Shown: positions 26,602 to 35,626, counted from the first letter of the stretch. The stretch is 64,000 bases of DNA from AP-15 sp963755435 (GCA_963755435.1 CAVWJX010000009.1:124001-188000); one strand, 5' to 3'. The notes: generated by a model not told the origin, from the letters alone. Translations and numbers: made by a program.

Positions 26602-27390
26602 TCACTGAGTTATGTGATTGCACTGATGCCCAAAGAAAAGGCCGTGTTCTCTCGTGATCTGAAACCCGAGCGTACGCAAGTGCTCGTTCAGCGCGGCCAC
26701 TGGGTAGACCCTCTCTTCCGGCTCGTACACAAGATACCTAACGCGCCGCGCAGCTTCGGGTGTGAGGCTCCTCAGTATTGCGTCTTCGGCGCCCTCGCAG
26801 TCCAGCTTGAGTAGATCGCACACTCCGCTAGGAAAGAGGTCAAGGGCGCTACTGATCGGGCAAGCTTTCACTGAGACTGCGCAGGCGGAGGGTTTCACGG
26901 TACTGTGACCGCCTATATTACGGGAGTGCAGGAAGAGTGTGACGGAACCCTCGACGGGCGAGACCGCCGCCTCGATTGGCATCACGTCTCGGAGCGCGTT
27001 CTTCTCTATTAGCTTGCTGAGTAAGGCGAAATTTTGAGGGTCTGGTTCATAGGCGACGATATGGGCTTTAGGCCAGCGGATCTTGGCCCACAGCGTGAAC
27101 ATCCCAGTGTTGGCACCAACATCGATGATGTTAAAAATATCTTGAGATTGCACTTCGTAGATCTTGTCGAGGAAAATCTCTTCAAAAATGTAGTACGACA
27201 TGAAGGTGTGGAAGAATAGATATTGTCCCGTTTTCAGGCGGAGAGATTGATCGTTCCCCGCCAAGCCGACCATACTCAGCATCAGGTGGCGATGGTATAG
27301 CTCTGGGCGCTCAATGAGCGCGCGTAGCTTTCCGGTTCGCCCGCGCTGCCGCAATCGCTCGGCGAGCCATCTCTGGCGAAAAAAAGGCAT
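26602..27390 (-). CDS. FkbM family methyltransferase
   Basis: A 262-residue SAM-dependent methyltransferase. Motif I is FNIIDVGANTGMFTLWAKI, motif II IVAYEPDPQNFALL, then ALRDVMPIEAAVS and LLKLDCEGAEDAILRSL, all typical of FkbM enzymes that O-methylate sugars or small molecules. The ATG at 27390 has the site CAGGAGACATC; the longer reading from 27483 lacks one. Base use is visibly less GC-rich than in neighbours. It lies beside a glycosyltransferase on the same strand, which suggests a shared role in decorating a surface glycan. Confidence 0.87.
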   Translation of the reverse strand: MPFFRQRWLAERLRQRGRTGKLRALIERPELYHRHLMLSMVGLAGNDQSLRLKTGQYLFFHTFMSYYIFEEIFLDKIYEVQSQDIFNIIDVGANTGMFTLWAKIRWPKAHIVAYEPDPQNFALLSKLIEKNALRDVMPIEAAVSPVEGSVTLFLHSRNIGGHSTVKPSACAVSVKACPISSALDLFPSGVCDLLKLDCEGAEDAILRSLTPEAARRVRYLVYEPEERVYPVAALNEHLRTLGFQITREHGLFFGHQCNHITQ

Positions 27391-27553
27391 GATGTCTCCT
27401 GATACGCGCTGGCAGCTTATTGGATTGCGAGGGTACGCAAATTTGCGTCGATCAGGTCCATTACCATAAAACTTCGCAGGCACGGGAACCGTCGCAGTGC
27501 TCCGATCAGGGGAGGGCGGGGGATTGGGTAAATTGCGTTATCGGCAACTTCTG

Positions 27554-28468
27554 TCAAGGAATCAACTCTTTGAACGCAAGCAACTCTGCTGCGACCAGAT
27601 CAGTATCGCGACTTGACCGCACATTTTTAATCGCTCGGCGCATAAACAAATTCTTCATGACGGACGGCAAAAATGGTGGTTGATGTGTTTGCAGCCAATC
27701 AACAGCCATTTCCTTGCTATTCGTCGGTAATCCAGCGAAGCCATCACGGTACACTATGGTTTTCAGAGCCTCGTTCTCAATCCGACCGAGAGCTTGCCGA
27801 GTTTGGCGCCGATACTGACGTCGAATATCTTGTAACCGGAAGGGAGATAACGGACGAAAACTGTATGTCGCATCCATGACGGCAACCACACGACTGTCGT
27901 CCCACCGCCTGCTCAGTGGGTCAAGATCATGCTTTGCCATTGCGCCAATCAATCCATCGCCCCAGTAGAGCCCTCTGGGCAGGCGTACCTGCGCAGCGAC
28001 GCATCGATTCGCAAACGCCGGACGCATCGCAAGAAGGTTTCCGCGAACGTTGCTCCCACCCGCCCGAGCGACGTCTTTCCTGGAGCCACCGCTAAGCGGA
28101 ATTCCAGATGCTATGTGGGCATGCTGATGCGCTGCCAAAGCATTAGCCAGAGCGCTTAGTGCTCCCAATGAAACTATAATATACCCATCAATAAAAAAAT
28201 GTATAGCTGCTTTTGGTTCCCGAAACGAGTACAAAAAATGATTTATTGCGTTTGCTTTGTCCGCAATAGGACAGAAGTATGTCTGCAAAGACGCATTGAC
28301 AGTTTTGACGTTTTTCAATATATCAATAGACCGATCGGTCGTTCCATTCAAGAAGACCGAGATCCGGCTATCGTGCCCCAGGCATGCGCGATCGATCGCA
28401 GCCACGCAAGTTTCGATGGTTCGGGCTTCGTTTAAGGCAAAGACCGCGATGTCAAATTCCAAAGCCAT
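27554..28468 (-). CDS. Family-2-like glycosyltransferase
   Basis: A 304-residue protein starting MALEFDIAVFALNEARTIET, which is the family 2 opening (nucleotide-sugar binding), followed by DSRISVFLNGTTDRSIDIL and AIHFFIDGYIIVSLGALSAL where a DxD-like site is expected (FIDGY has only one Asp). The C-terminal half has PFRLQDIRRQYRRQTRQALG. The gene is less GC-rich than the window average, like the FkbM gene 164 bases downstream. The acceptor and sugar are unknown; the weak metal site leaves some doubt that it is active. Confidence 0.75.
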   Translation of the reverse strand: MALEFDIAVFALNEARTIETCVAAIDRACLGHDSRISVFLNGTTDRSIDILKNVKTVNASLQTYFCPIADKANAINHFLYSFREPKAAIHFFIDGYIIVSLGALSALANALAAHQHAHIASGIPLSGGSRKDVARAGGSNVRGNLLAMRPAFANRCVAAQVRLPRGLYWGDGLIGAMAKHDLDPLSRRWDDSRVVAVMDATYSFRPLSPFRLQDIRRQYRRQTRQALGRIENEALKTIVYRDGFAGLPTNSKEMAVDWLQTHQPPFLPSVMKNLFMRRAIKNVRSSRDTDLVAAELLAFKELIP

Positions 28469-28736
28469 AGAAAAACTTCTGCTTGTTCAAGCAAAAGATG
28501 CTGTCGTGGTGGCGCTTGCTAATGATACCGCACGGGTATCAGCAATTCACGGTCCCGGCGATCACGACTGCTCGAGTGCCGTTTGGTCGGGCAGACAAGG
28601 ATCAGAGATCACCCGCATCGAGCCCACCTCTGACCCCCGGAGGCCTTTGCCGCTAATTCGGCTTCGCGGCGGTTGACCGTCGCGCTGTCGCCGGCCGGCG
28701 CACGCCATCGAGGCGCGCGCCCGCGGCGAGCGGCAG

Positions 28737-29426
28737 CTATTCGGCGGCGGCCTTGGCCGGCTCGACGAAGCGCGAGACCCATTTGTTGCGGCGCTTGAGG
28801 CCGTCGCGGTACATCGCCTCGAATTCGGCCGGGGCGAAGGAATGGGTCGAGGGCCGGCTCAGCAATGCCTCGGTCCAGGCCTGGAGCCGCGGGAATTTCT
28901 CGAGATGGCCGAGTTTGCGGACCCGGTCGAGAAAGTGGTAGCGCTGCAGAAACGGCGCGTAGGCGGCGTCGACCAGCGAATATTTGGCGCCGTTGAAATA
29001 GGGGCCACCGCCCTTTTCCAACGCCTTTTCCAACCGCTCGAATGCCACCGGGATGGCCGCGGCGGCCTTGTTATAGTCCGCTTCGGTGTCGGCATAGGCG
29101 GTCGCGGTCACCGTACTGGCGAAGGTTGGCACATAGTCGGTCCAGGCGCGGTTCAGCGCCCGCTCGATCGGGTCCTCGGGATGCAGCCTGGGCGCGATGG
29201 TTTCGTCGAGATACTCGTTGATCGCGTTCGATTCGAACAGCGACTGCCGGTCGTCGATGCGCAGCACCGGCACCTTTTTGTGCGGCGAGATCGCTAGGAA
29301 CCAGTCGGGCCGATTGTCGGGCTCGATATGGCGCATTTCGAACGGGGTGTTCTTCTCGCGCAGGACGATCGCCGAGCGCTGTACCCACGGGCAGGTCTTG
29401 AAGCTGACCAGCATATATTTTGTCAC
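28737..29426 (-). CDS. Glutathione S-transferase family protein, CPW type
   Basis: A 229-residue enzyme with a thioredoxin-fold N-terminal domain (YMLVSFKTCPWVQRSAIVLR, active Cys in the CPWV motif; KKVPVLRIDDRQSLFESNAI with the glutathione-binding ES) and an all-helical C-terminal domain (YFNGAKYSLVDAAYAPFLQR). The Cys in place of Ser/Tyr is typical of omega/beta-like or lignin-degrading GSTs that act in thiol transfer. The GTG start at 29426 follows GGAGG and is preferred to an ATG at 29468. Confidence 0.87.
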   Translation of the reverse strand: MTKYMLVSFKTCPWVQRSAIVLREKNTPFEMRHIEPDNRPDWFLAISPHKKVPVLRIDDRQSLFESNAINEYLDETIAPRLHPEDPIERALNRAWTDYVPTFASTVTATAYADTEADYNKAAAAIPVAFERLEKALEKGGGPYFNGAKYSLVDAAYAPFLQRYHFLDRVRKLGHLEKFPRLQAWTEALLSRPSTHSFAPAEFEAMYRDGLKRRNKWVSRFVEPAKAAAE

Positions 29427-29531
29427 CGCGGCCTCCGATCCCTGATGTCGAATGGGCGATTGTCGCACATCGCCGCCGGGTGTTTAAGCGCAATCTCGAG
29501 ATCCCCGAGCCTGCGCCGAGCGATCGGCCGC

Positions 29532-29852
29532 TCAGTCGGCCTTGGTGAACCCCTTGGCGTGCATGCACTCGCTAAAGACCCGATCGGCGTCGCTCGCGGC
29601 CTGGCTGCGCATCGACTGGTTGACGACCGGCGTGGTCCGGCCGAGTTGCCAGTTGCGGCCCAGGGTCGCGCTGATGTCCTCGTTGATGCCTTGCTGCCTG
29701 GCCAGCGCCGCATCGGCCTGCGCCCGGCAGCTGGCCGCCTCGCGCGACGTCGCCGCCTGGTCCGCGCCGGGCTTGGCCCAGTCCGCCGCGCCGTGCGGGC
29801 GGGCACAGGCGGTCAGCATCAAGCCGGCGACGACCACCGCAATCTTGCCCAT
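29532..29852 (-). CDS. Small putative lipoprotein
   Basis: A 106-residue protein with a lipobox near residue 16 (VVVAGLMLTAC) after a short signal, so it is expected to be anchored in the outer or inner membrane by its Cys. The rest is helical and polar with one more Cys pair (SCRAQADAAL; SECMHAKGF). It follows the oxidoreductase gene by 23 bases on the same strand. Similar 100-residue lipoproteins ending in '..C M.AKG(F/W)' are common in alphaproteobacteria without known function. Confidence 0.72.
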   Translation of the reverse strand: MGKIAVVVAGLMLTACARPHGAADWAKPGADQAATSREAASCRAQADAALARQQGINEDISATLGRNWQLGRTTPVVNQSMRSQAASDADRVFSECMHAKGFTKAD

Positions 29853-29875
29853 GGCCGGCGGCGGACCGAGCCGAA

Positions 29876-30730
29876 CTATCGGCCGAGAACCCGGCCGAGC
29901 GTCTTGACCGCATTGTCGGCGCTGGGTTCGTTCTCGGCCTGGGCTGCGGCGAGATGCTGGTAGAGCCGCGCGATCGCCGCATAGATGTCGCGCGACGGCG
30001 GGTTCTTTTCGAGAAAGTCCGAGATCTCCTCCATCTCGGCGACCCAGCGATAGGCCTTGTCGTACATCCGCGGGATCCCGCGGCGGAAATAGTCGAGAAG
30101 CTGCGGCTGGCTGGCCGAAAGCTCGGCGATCAACGCCTCGGCGCAGCCATAGCGCGCCGCCCCCAGCAGCATCGCCGAGCCGATCGCGGTGGTGCCCTTG
30201 GTGATCCCGGCATAGGACATCTTCATCGCCGAGGCGGCACCCACCGGCCCGTCGATCGCGCGCAGATTGATCCCCCAATCGCGCAACGGCAGGGCCTCGC
30301 GCACATGCTCACCCGAGGCATAAATCGACGGCCCGTCATATCCCTGCCGCGGCGGCCCGCCGATGATCCCGGCATCGATGAAATGCGCGCCGGTGGGTGC
30401 GATGATCTCGCCGATGCGGATGGCGCTTTGCGGGCTGACCGCGTTGCAGTCTAGATAAACCGGCTTGGCGTCGAGCGCCGCCAAAACCGGCGCCAGCTGG
30501 CGGGCCAGCGGCTCGGCCTCGCCTGGCGGCAGGATCGACAGGAAAAAATCGGCGCCCGAAAGCAGCGCGCGCTCGTCCGCGGCCGGGGTCATGCCCGCCG
30601 CCCGCGCCCGCTCGGCGCTGGCCCCACTGCGCCCCGCCAGCAGAGTGCGCACCTGGGCGCCATTCTCGTGCAGCCGCCGGCCGACCCCGGCGCCCATCAT
30701 GCCCTGGGCGATGATCGCGATGACCGCCAT
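29876..30730 (-). CDS. NAD(P)-binding 6-phosphogluconate-dehydrogenase-like oxidoreductase
   Basis: A 284-residue protein with an N-terminal Rossmann domain (MAVIAIIAQGMMGAGVGRRL; ADFFLSILPPGEAE) and a C-terminal helical domain of the DUF1932 type (GPVGAASAMKMSYAGITKGT; LIAELSASQPQLLDYF). This group belongs to the beta-hydroxyacid dehydrogenase superfamily. The glycine loop is slightly unusual (AQGMMGAG rather than GxGxMG). The substrate is unknown. The frame extends further upstream, but the ATG at 30730 starts the conserved part. Confidence 0.85.
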   Translation of the reverse strand: MAVIAIIAQGMMGAGVGRRLHENGAQVRTLLAGRSGASAERARAAGMTPAADERALLSGADFFLSILPPGEAEPLARQLAPVLAALDAKPVYLDCNAVSPQSAIRIGEIIAPTGAHFIDAGIIGGPPRQGYDGPSIYASGEHVREALPLRDWGINLRAIDGPVGAASAMKMSYAGITKGTTAIGSAMLLGAARYGCAEALIAELSASQPQLLDYFRRGIPRMYDKAYRWVAEMEEISDFLEKNPPSRDIYAAIARLYQHLAAAQAENEPSADNAVKTLGRVLGR

Positions 30731-30765
30731 GGCCGGTGCCTCCCGTGCAAAATCCCGAATGGCCT

Positions 30766-31383
30766 CTAGGGTATCGGCCGCGGCCGCTCGTGGGAAGCCT
30801 CGGTCGAACTCGCGGCGGGCACCGGGTCGAGCCAGCCGCGCGCTTCGACCCATTCCCTGGTCCAGCGACCGATCGCGGCGGCGCCGGCGCCGGCTTCGCG
30901 CCAGCCCTGCCGCAAGGCCGCGAGCCGCTCGAGGCGCGCCTCCCATTCGCGGCCAAAGCGCTGTTCCAGCATCCGCCGCATCAGCGCCGCAAGGCCGGGG
31001 CTCTTGCCGTTGGTCGAGATCGCGACGGTCAGATCGCCGCGCCGGAACACCGCGGCCGAATGAAAATCGCTGCGGCGACGGTCGTCCGCGACATTGACCA
31101 GCACCCCGGCGGCCCGCGCCATCCGGCGGATTTCGCCCGCTGCCGGATCGGCGACCCCGGCGACAAAGATCAGCTGGGCGCGTGCGATCTCGGCCGGACG
31201 CGGCAAGCGCCGCCGCAGCCTCGCCCCGGCCGCCGCGGCGAATGCCGGCCTGGGCGACGGGGCATAGATTTCGAGCATGCCCGCCCCGGCCTCGTCGAGG
31301 AGAGCCAGCCGCCGCTCAGCCTCGGCATTATCGCCGACCAAGATCGCGCGGATCCGGGCCAGATCGATGCTAATCGGCAGCAT
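30766..31383 (-). CDS. Single-domain precorrin-2 dehydrogenase (siroheme synthase N-terminal type)
   Basis: A 205-residue protein, starting MLPISIDLARIRAILVGDNA, with the catalytic Asp region VLVNVADDRRRSDFHSAAVF and LTVAISTNGKSPGLAALMRR. It oxidises precorrin-2 to sirohydrochlorin, the step before siroheme, the cofactor of CysI. The nucleotide loop reads VGDNAEAERR instead of the usual VGGG, a variant known to occur in alphaproteobacterial single-domain forms. It starts inside the end of cysI (14-base overlap). The methyltransferase domain of a full CysG is absent and must be encoded elsewhere. Confidence 0.88.
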   Translation of the reverse strand: MLPISIDLARIRAILVGDNAEAERRLALLDEAGAGMLEIYAPSPRPAFAAAAGARLRRRLPRPAEIARAQLIFVAGVADPAAGEIRRMARAAGVLVNVADDRRRSDFHSAAVFRRGDLTVAISTNGKSPGLAALMRRMLEQRFGREWEARLERLAALRQGWREAGAGAAAIGRWTREWVEARGWLDPVPAASSTEASHERPRPIP

Positions 31384-33091
31384 TGGACCGGGTCCGGTCA
31401 TCGCGGGCGAGCGCCTGCTGCAACGCCGGCAGGCCCAGGCGATGGCAGAAATCGCCAAAGCCCTCGCCTCGCCGGCGGGCGGCGGCGAAGCGGGCGAACA
31501 GCGGGTCGAGCGCCGCGCCGATTTCGGCGAAGGCCACCTTGTCGGCGATCAAGGTGTTGAGCCGGGTTCCGGCGAAATCGCCGCCGGCGAACAGCGCGTA
31601 ATAGCCCGGCATCCGCCCGACGATGCCGATATCGCCGGTATAGGGCCGCGCGCAGCCATTGGGGCAGCCGGTGATGCGGATGCTGAGCCGCTCGCGCTCG
31701 AGCCCATAGCGGGCGAGGCTCGCCTCGATCATCCCGAGGATGTCGTCACGCACCCGCTCGGCCTCGGTCAGGGCCAAGCCGCAGGTCGGCAGCGCAGGGC
31801 AGGCGAGCGCCCAGCGCCGGGCCGGATTGAGATCCTCGGCGAGGCTCACCCCATAGGCGCGTAGCATCGCCTCGATCGGGCCACGGTCCGACGGCGCGAT
31901 CTCACTCAAGATGATGTCCTGGCTCGGCATCAGGATCGGGTCGCAGCCGAAACGGCTCACGATCTCGCGCAGCGCGCTGCGGATTTGCGAGCCCTCGCCG
32001 TCGACGATCCGCCCGCTCGCCACCGGGATGCCGAGATAGAGCCGGCCGTCGCCCTGCTGGTGCCAGCCGAGGTGGTCGGGCACCGTCAACGGCGGCAGCT
32101 CGCGGCATGGTGCCAGCTCCTTGCCGAGATATTCTTCGAGCCGCGCGCGCGCCCAATCCTCGCCCGCTTCGGCGATCACGTATTTGAGCCGGGCGTGGCG
32201 ACGGTTGTTGCGGTCGCCGTGGTCGCGATGCAGGCGCACCACCGCCGCCGCCGCTTCGAGCAAATCGTCGGGTTCGACAAAGGCGACCGGGGTGGCGAGC
32301 CGCGGGTAGGTCTTCGGCATGTTGTGGGTCATCCCGTGGCCGCCGCCGAGCAGAAAATCGTAGCCCAGAAGCCGCTCGCCCTCCCAGATCGGCACGATCG
32401 CCAGGTCGTTGGTCAACACGTCGATCGTGTTGTCCTCGGGGATCGCCAGCCCGATCTTGAATTTGCGCGGCAGATAGCGCTCGCCGTAAAGCGGGTCGAC
32501 AGGCTCGGTGGCGGCCGGCTCGTCGTGCCATTTCTCGCCATCGACCCAGATCTCGTGATAGGCGCCGGTCTGCGGCAACAGATGCGTCGACAGCCGCCTG
32601 GCGTCGGCTTCGAGCCGGTCGTGGACCAAGTCGCGGATCGGCGCCGGCACCGTCGTTACCGTGCGCACGACATCGCCGCACGCCGCCAGGGTCGTCAACA
32701 GCGCGCCGTCGACCGCGCCGATCGCGGCCTTCAATCCGGATTTGACGACGCCGTGAAACTGGATGCTTTGCCGGGTGGTAATGCGCAGCGACCCGTCGGC
32801 CCAGTTTTCGGCGATGCGGTCGAGGCCGAGATACTGGTCGGCGGTGAGCCGCCCGCCCGGGATCCGCACGCGCACCATGAACTGCCAGATCTTGTCGTCG
32901 CCGCGCTGCTTGCGCAGGGTGGCGCTGTCGCGATCGTAGCCCTGATAGACGCCGTGAAACTTGAGCAGCGAATAGCCTTCCTTGTCGAACGGCGCGTCGC
33001 TGTCGGCGAGGTCGCGGGCGATGCGGCCGCGCAAGTGGCGGCTTTGCTGCTTGACCGCCTCGGCCTTGGAGATGCTGTCGATCCGAGCCAT
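31370..33091 (-). CDS. cysI: Sulfite/nitrite reductase hemoprotein (CysI type)
   Basis: A 573-residue siroheme and 4Fe-4S enzyme that reduces sulfite to sulfide with six electrons. Seen: LLKFHGVYQGYDRDSATLRK (CysI N-terminus), SLRITTRQSIQFHGVVKSG, GGGHGMTHNMPKTYPRL and the cluster ligands in ALACPALPTCGLALTEAER and ITGCPNGCARPYTGDIGIVG. The two Cys pairs are complete. The pattern fits NADPH-sulfite reductase beta subunits rather than ferredoxin-nitrite reductases. No cysJ flavoprotein lies next to it. A palindromic candidate operator lies between it and divergent queA. Confidence 0.92.
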   Translation of the reverse strand: MARIDSISKAEAVKQQSRHLRGRIARDLADSDAPFDKEGYSLLKFHGVYQGYDRDSATLRKQRGDDKIWQFMVRVRIPGGRLTADQYLGLDRIAENWADGSLRITTRQSIQFHGVVKSGLKAAIGAVDGALLTTLAACGDVVRTVTTVPAPIRDLVHDRLEADARRLSTHLLPQTGAYHEIWVDGEKWHDEPAATEPVDPLYGERYLPRKFKIGLAIPEDNTIDVLTNDLAIVPIWEGERLLGYDFLLGGGHGMTHNMPKTYPRLATPVAFVEPDDLLEAAAAVVRLHRDHGDRNNRRHARLKYVIAEAGEDWARARLEEYLGKELAPCRELPPLTVPDHLGWHQQGDGRLYLGIPVASGRIVDGEGSQIRSALREIVSRFGCDPILMPSQDIILSEIAPSDRGPIEAMLRAYGVSLAEDLNPARRWALACPALPTCGLALTEAERVRDDILGMIEASLARYGLERERLSIRITGCPNGCARPYTGDIGIVGRMPGYYALFAGGDFAGTRLNTLIADKVAFAEIGAALDPLFARFAAARRRGEGFGDFCHRLGLPALQQALARDDRTRSNAAD

Positions 33092-33155
33092 ATCGCCCTC
33101 TGCTGCGCCGGCGACAATTTGCAGCCGCCCGATGGGCTTCAGCTAATTAGGACAG

Positions 33156-33189
33156 TACGTAAATGTCAATACGTCGTAAATTACGTAAT
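33156..33189. promoter_or_regulatory. Palindromic candidate operator between cysI and queA
   Basis: An AT-rich stretch in otherwise GC-rich DNA. It has TACGTAAAT (33156-33164) followed by a perfect palindrome CGTAA-A-TTACG (33175-33185) with TACGTAAT at its right edge. It sits 65-98 bases upstream of cysI and about 76 bases before queA. Its position suggests a repressor or activator site for sulfur assimilation; the factor is unknown. Confidence 0.55.
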
Positions 33190-33264
33190 GATAATGTCTT
33201 AATCCGGCCTGGCGTCGCCCGATTGACGCGGCGCGGCTCGGGCTCCTAATTCGGGCGATGCGCG

Positions 33265-34302
33265 ATGCGTCTCGATGACTTCGATTTTCCGCTGCCGCGC
33301 GATCTGATCGCCGAGCGCCCCTGCGAGCCGCGCGAGGCAGCGCGCCTGCTGCATGTCCCGGCATCGGGCGCCTTCGCCGACCGCCATATCGCCGATCTGC
33401 CGTCGCTGTTGCGGCCGGGCGACCTCGTCATCTGCAACGACACCAAGGTGATCCCGGCCAGGCTCGTGGCCCGGCGTGGTGCTGCAACCGTCGAGATCAC
33501 CCTCCACCGCGACGAGGGCGGCGGGTCGTGGCGCGCCTTTGCCAAAGGTGCGAGGCGGCTGCACCCGGGCGACCGTCTCGACTTCGCTGCCGATTTCGCT
33601 GCCTCGATCGTGCAAAAACACCCCGAGGGCGACCTCTCCCTGCAATTCGATCGCTCAGGCGAGGCGCTGCACGCCGCACTCGCCCGCCACGGCACGATGC
33701 CGCTGCCGCCCTACATCAAGCGCGCCCGCGGCGGCGACCCGCGCGACCAGGCCGATTACCAGACGATCTTCGCCCGTGCCGAGGGTGCGGTCGCCGCCCC
33801 GACCGCCGGCCTGCATTTCACTCCGGCCCTGGTCGAGGCGTTGGCGCAAGGCGGCATCGGCCTCGCCAGCCTCACCCTCCATGTCGGCCCCGGCACCTTT
33901 CTGCCGGTCAAGACCCGCGACCCGCGCGAGCACCATATGCACGGGGAATGGGGCATCCTCTCGGCCGAGACCGCGCGGCACATCGCCGCCGCCCGGCGCG
34001 CCGGAGGCCGCATCGTCGCGCTCGGCACCACCAGCCTGCGCCTTCTCGAATCAGCAGCCGGCAAAACCGGCGAGGTGCGGCCCTTCGCCGGCGAAACGCG
34101 CCTCTTTATCCTGCCCGGCTACCGGTTCCGCGCGATCGACCTGTTGCTGACCAACTTCCACTTGCCGCATTCGACCTTGTTGATGCTGGTCGCCGCTTTG
34201 GCCGGCCTCGACCGGATCAAAGCCGCCTACGCCCATGCCGTCGCCCAACGCTATCGTTTCTTCTCCTACGGCGACGCCTGCCTGATCGAACGCCCCGATT
34301 GA
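33265..34302 (+). CDS. queA: S-adenosylmethionine:tRNA ribosyltransferase-isomerase
   Basis: A 345-residue enzyme that adds the ribosyl part of SAM to 7-aminomethyl-7-deazaguanine in tRNA, the penultimate step of queuosine. Family segments: FDFPLPRDLIAERPCEPREA, LVICNDTKVIPARL, APTAGLHFTPALVEAL, LHVGPGTFLPVKTRDPREHH (with MHGEWG following) and LLLTNFHLPHSTLLMLVAAL. Length is normal. It is divergent to cysI and convergent with rpsI. Confidence 0.95.
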   Translation: MRLDDFDFPLPRDLIAERPCEPREAARLLHVPASGAFADRHIADLPSLLRPGDLVICNDTKVIPARLVARRGAATVEITLHRDEGGGSWRAFAKGARRLHPGDRLDFAADFAASIVQKHPEGDLSLQFDRSGEALHAALARHGTMPLPPYIKRARGGDPRDQADYQTIFARAEGAVAAPTAGLHFTPALVEALAQGGIGLASLTLHVGPGTFLPVKTRDPREHHMHGEWGILSAETARHIAAARRAGGRIVALGTTSLRLLESAAGKTGEVRPFAGETRLFILPGYRFRAIDLLLTNFHLPHSTLLMLVAALAGLDRIKAAYAHAVAQRYRFFSYGDACLIERPD

Positions 34303-34364
34303 CCCGCGGTGCTCGGGATGGCGAAGGCGAACTTCGCCCGACAGCCCGCGGGGGCAGGCGCGGC

Positions 34365-34940
34365 CTAACGCTTCGAAAACTGGAAGCTGCGGCGGGCTTT
34401 GGCCTTGCCGTATTTCTTGCGCTCGACGACCCGGCTGTCTCGGGTCAGGAAACCCTGGCTCTTCAATAGCGGGCGCAGCCCCGGCTCGTAGAACATCAGC
34501 GCCTTGCTGATGCCGTGGCGCACCGCGCCCGCCTGGCCCGACAGGCCGCCGCCCTTGACGGTGCAGACCACGTCGAACTGGCCGAACCGGTTGGCGGCGA
34601 CGAATGGCTGATTGATGATCATGCGCAGCACCGGCCGCGCAAAATAGACCGGGCTCTCGCGGCTGTTGACCGTGATCGCGCCGTTGCCCGGCTTGATCCA
34701 GACGCGGGCGACGGCGTTTTTGCGCTTGCCGGTGGCGTAGGCGCGGCCGAGCGCGTCGATCTTCGGCTGCACGTCGACCGGCATCGCCGCCGCGGTCGGC
34801 GCTGCCGCCGGGGCCGGGGCGGTCCGCGCCGCCTGCAGCGCCTGGCGCAGGCTGCCCAGGCCCTGAAAGGTCTGGCCCGCGCCGCGCTGGCCGGCGGGCT
34901 GGTTCTCCGGCGGATTGTTGGTGCGATCGCTGTCGGCCAT
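34365..34940 (-). CDS. rpsI: 30S ribosomal protein S9
   Basis: A 191-residue protein. The core starts near residue 65 with ALGRAYATGKRKNAVARVWI and ends with the invariant basic tail KKYGKAKARRSFQFSKR that reaches the P site. The first ~60 residues are a Gln/Ala/Pro-rich extension, a feature of many alphaproteobacterial S9 proteins. The ATG at 34940 lies 5 bases after the rplM stop, the standard rplM-rpsI pair. The frame stays open far upstream through rplM, but that is chance. Confidence 0.97.
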   Translation of the reverse strand: MADSDRTNNPPENQPAGQRGAGQTFQGLGSLRQALQAARTAPAPAAAPTAAAMPVDVQPKIDALGRAYATGKRKNAVARVWIKPGNGAITVNSRESPVYFARPVLRMIINQPFVAANRFGQFDVVCTVKGGGLSGQAGAVRHGISKALMFYEPGLRPLLKSQGFLTRDSRVVERKKYGKAKARRSFQFSKR

Positions 34941-34945
34941 CGTGG

Positions 34946-35407
34946 CTACGCCCTCGTATTCTTGCGGTTCATCGCGGCGACGTCGAGCGCCTGCGGCAGT
35001 TGTGCTGCGTGCGGGTGGTCGGGTCCGGCGAACACCCGCAAATTTTTCATGATGCGGCGCCCGAGCGGCCCGCGCGGCACCATGCGCTCGACCGCCTTTT
35101 CGACGACGCGCTCGGGATGCTTGCCGCCGAGGATGGCGCCCTTGCTGCGCCCCTTGATGCCGCCCGGATAGCCGGTATGCCAGTAGAAAATGTCGTCCTG
35201 GCGCTTGTTGCCGGTCAGTTCGACCTTTTCGGCGTTGATCACGACGATGTTGTCGCCGCAATCCATGTGCGGCGTAAAGGACGGCTTGTGCTTGCCGCGC
35301 AGGCGGGTGGCGAGGATCGCGGCGAGGCGGCCCAACACCAGCCCGTCGGCGTCGACGAGCAGCCATTTTTTGTCGATGTCGCTCGGCTTTGCGGAAAAGG
35401 TCTTCAT
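34946..35407 (-). CDS. rplM: 50S ribosomal protein L13
   Basis: A 153-residue protein, MKTFSAKPSDIDKKWLLVDA, then LGRLAAILATRLRGKHKPSF, GDNIVVINAEKVELTGNK, YWHTGYPGGIK and MVPRGPLGRRIMKNLRVFAG. All L13 landmarks are present. It is the first gene of the rplM-rpsI operon; the start MKTF at 35407 is chosen over an in-frame ATG four codons upstream. Confidence 0.97.
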   Translation of the reverse strand: MKTFSAKPSDIDKKWLLVDADGLVLGRLAAILATRLRGKHKPSFTPHMDCGDNIVVINAEKVELTGNKRQDDIFYWHTGYPGGIKGRSKGAILGGKHPERVVEKAVERMVPRGPLGRRIMKNLRVFAGPDHPHAAQLPQALDVAAMNRKNTRA

Positions 35408-35626
35408 TGATCCGGCCAAAAGAGCCGGCCGCAGTACACGCCGGGGCCGGCAAAGCGGTCCCTTTAGGCGATCCCCCGCCTCCGGTCAAGGTGCACGCGA
35501 AGCGGCCGGCGTCAGCGGCACTCGCAAATTCGAGATTATGCCGGCTCTTGCCGCCGGGGCGAACGCGGTGCGATAAACCCGTCGCCGACGCAGCCCAGGC
35601 GGCGGCGCCCGGGTCGCGCCAGGCGT

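Noticed and set aside
28449..28676. Possible 75-codon gene divergent to the glycosyltransferase
   Set aside because: It overlaps the glycosyltransferase start, has no ribosome-binding site and no family features.
31985..33202. Long plus-strand frame of 405 codons
   Set aside because: It is antisense to cysI, which has full family motifs; the translation is compositional noise.
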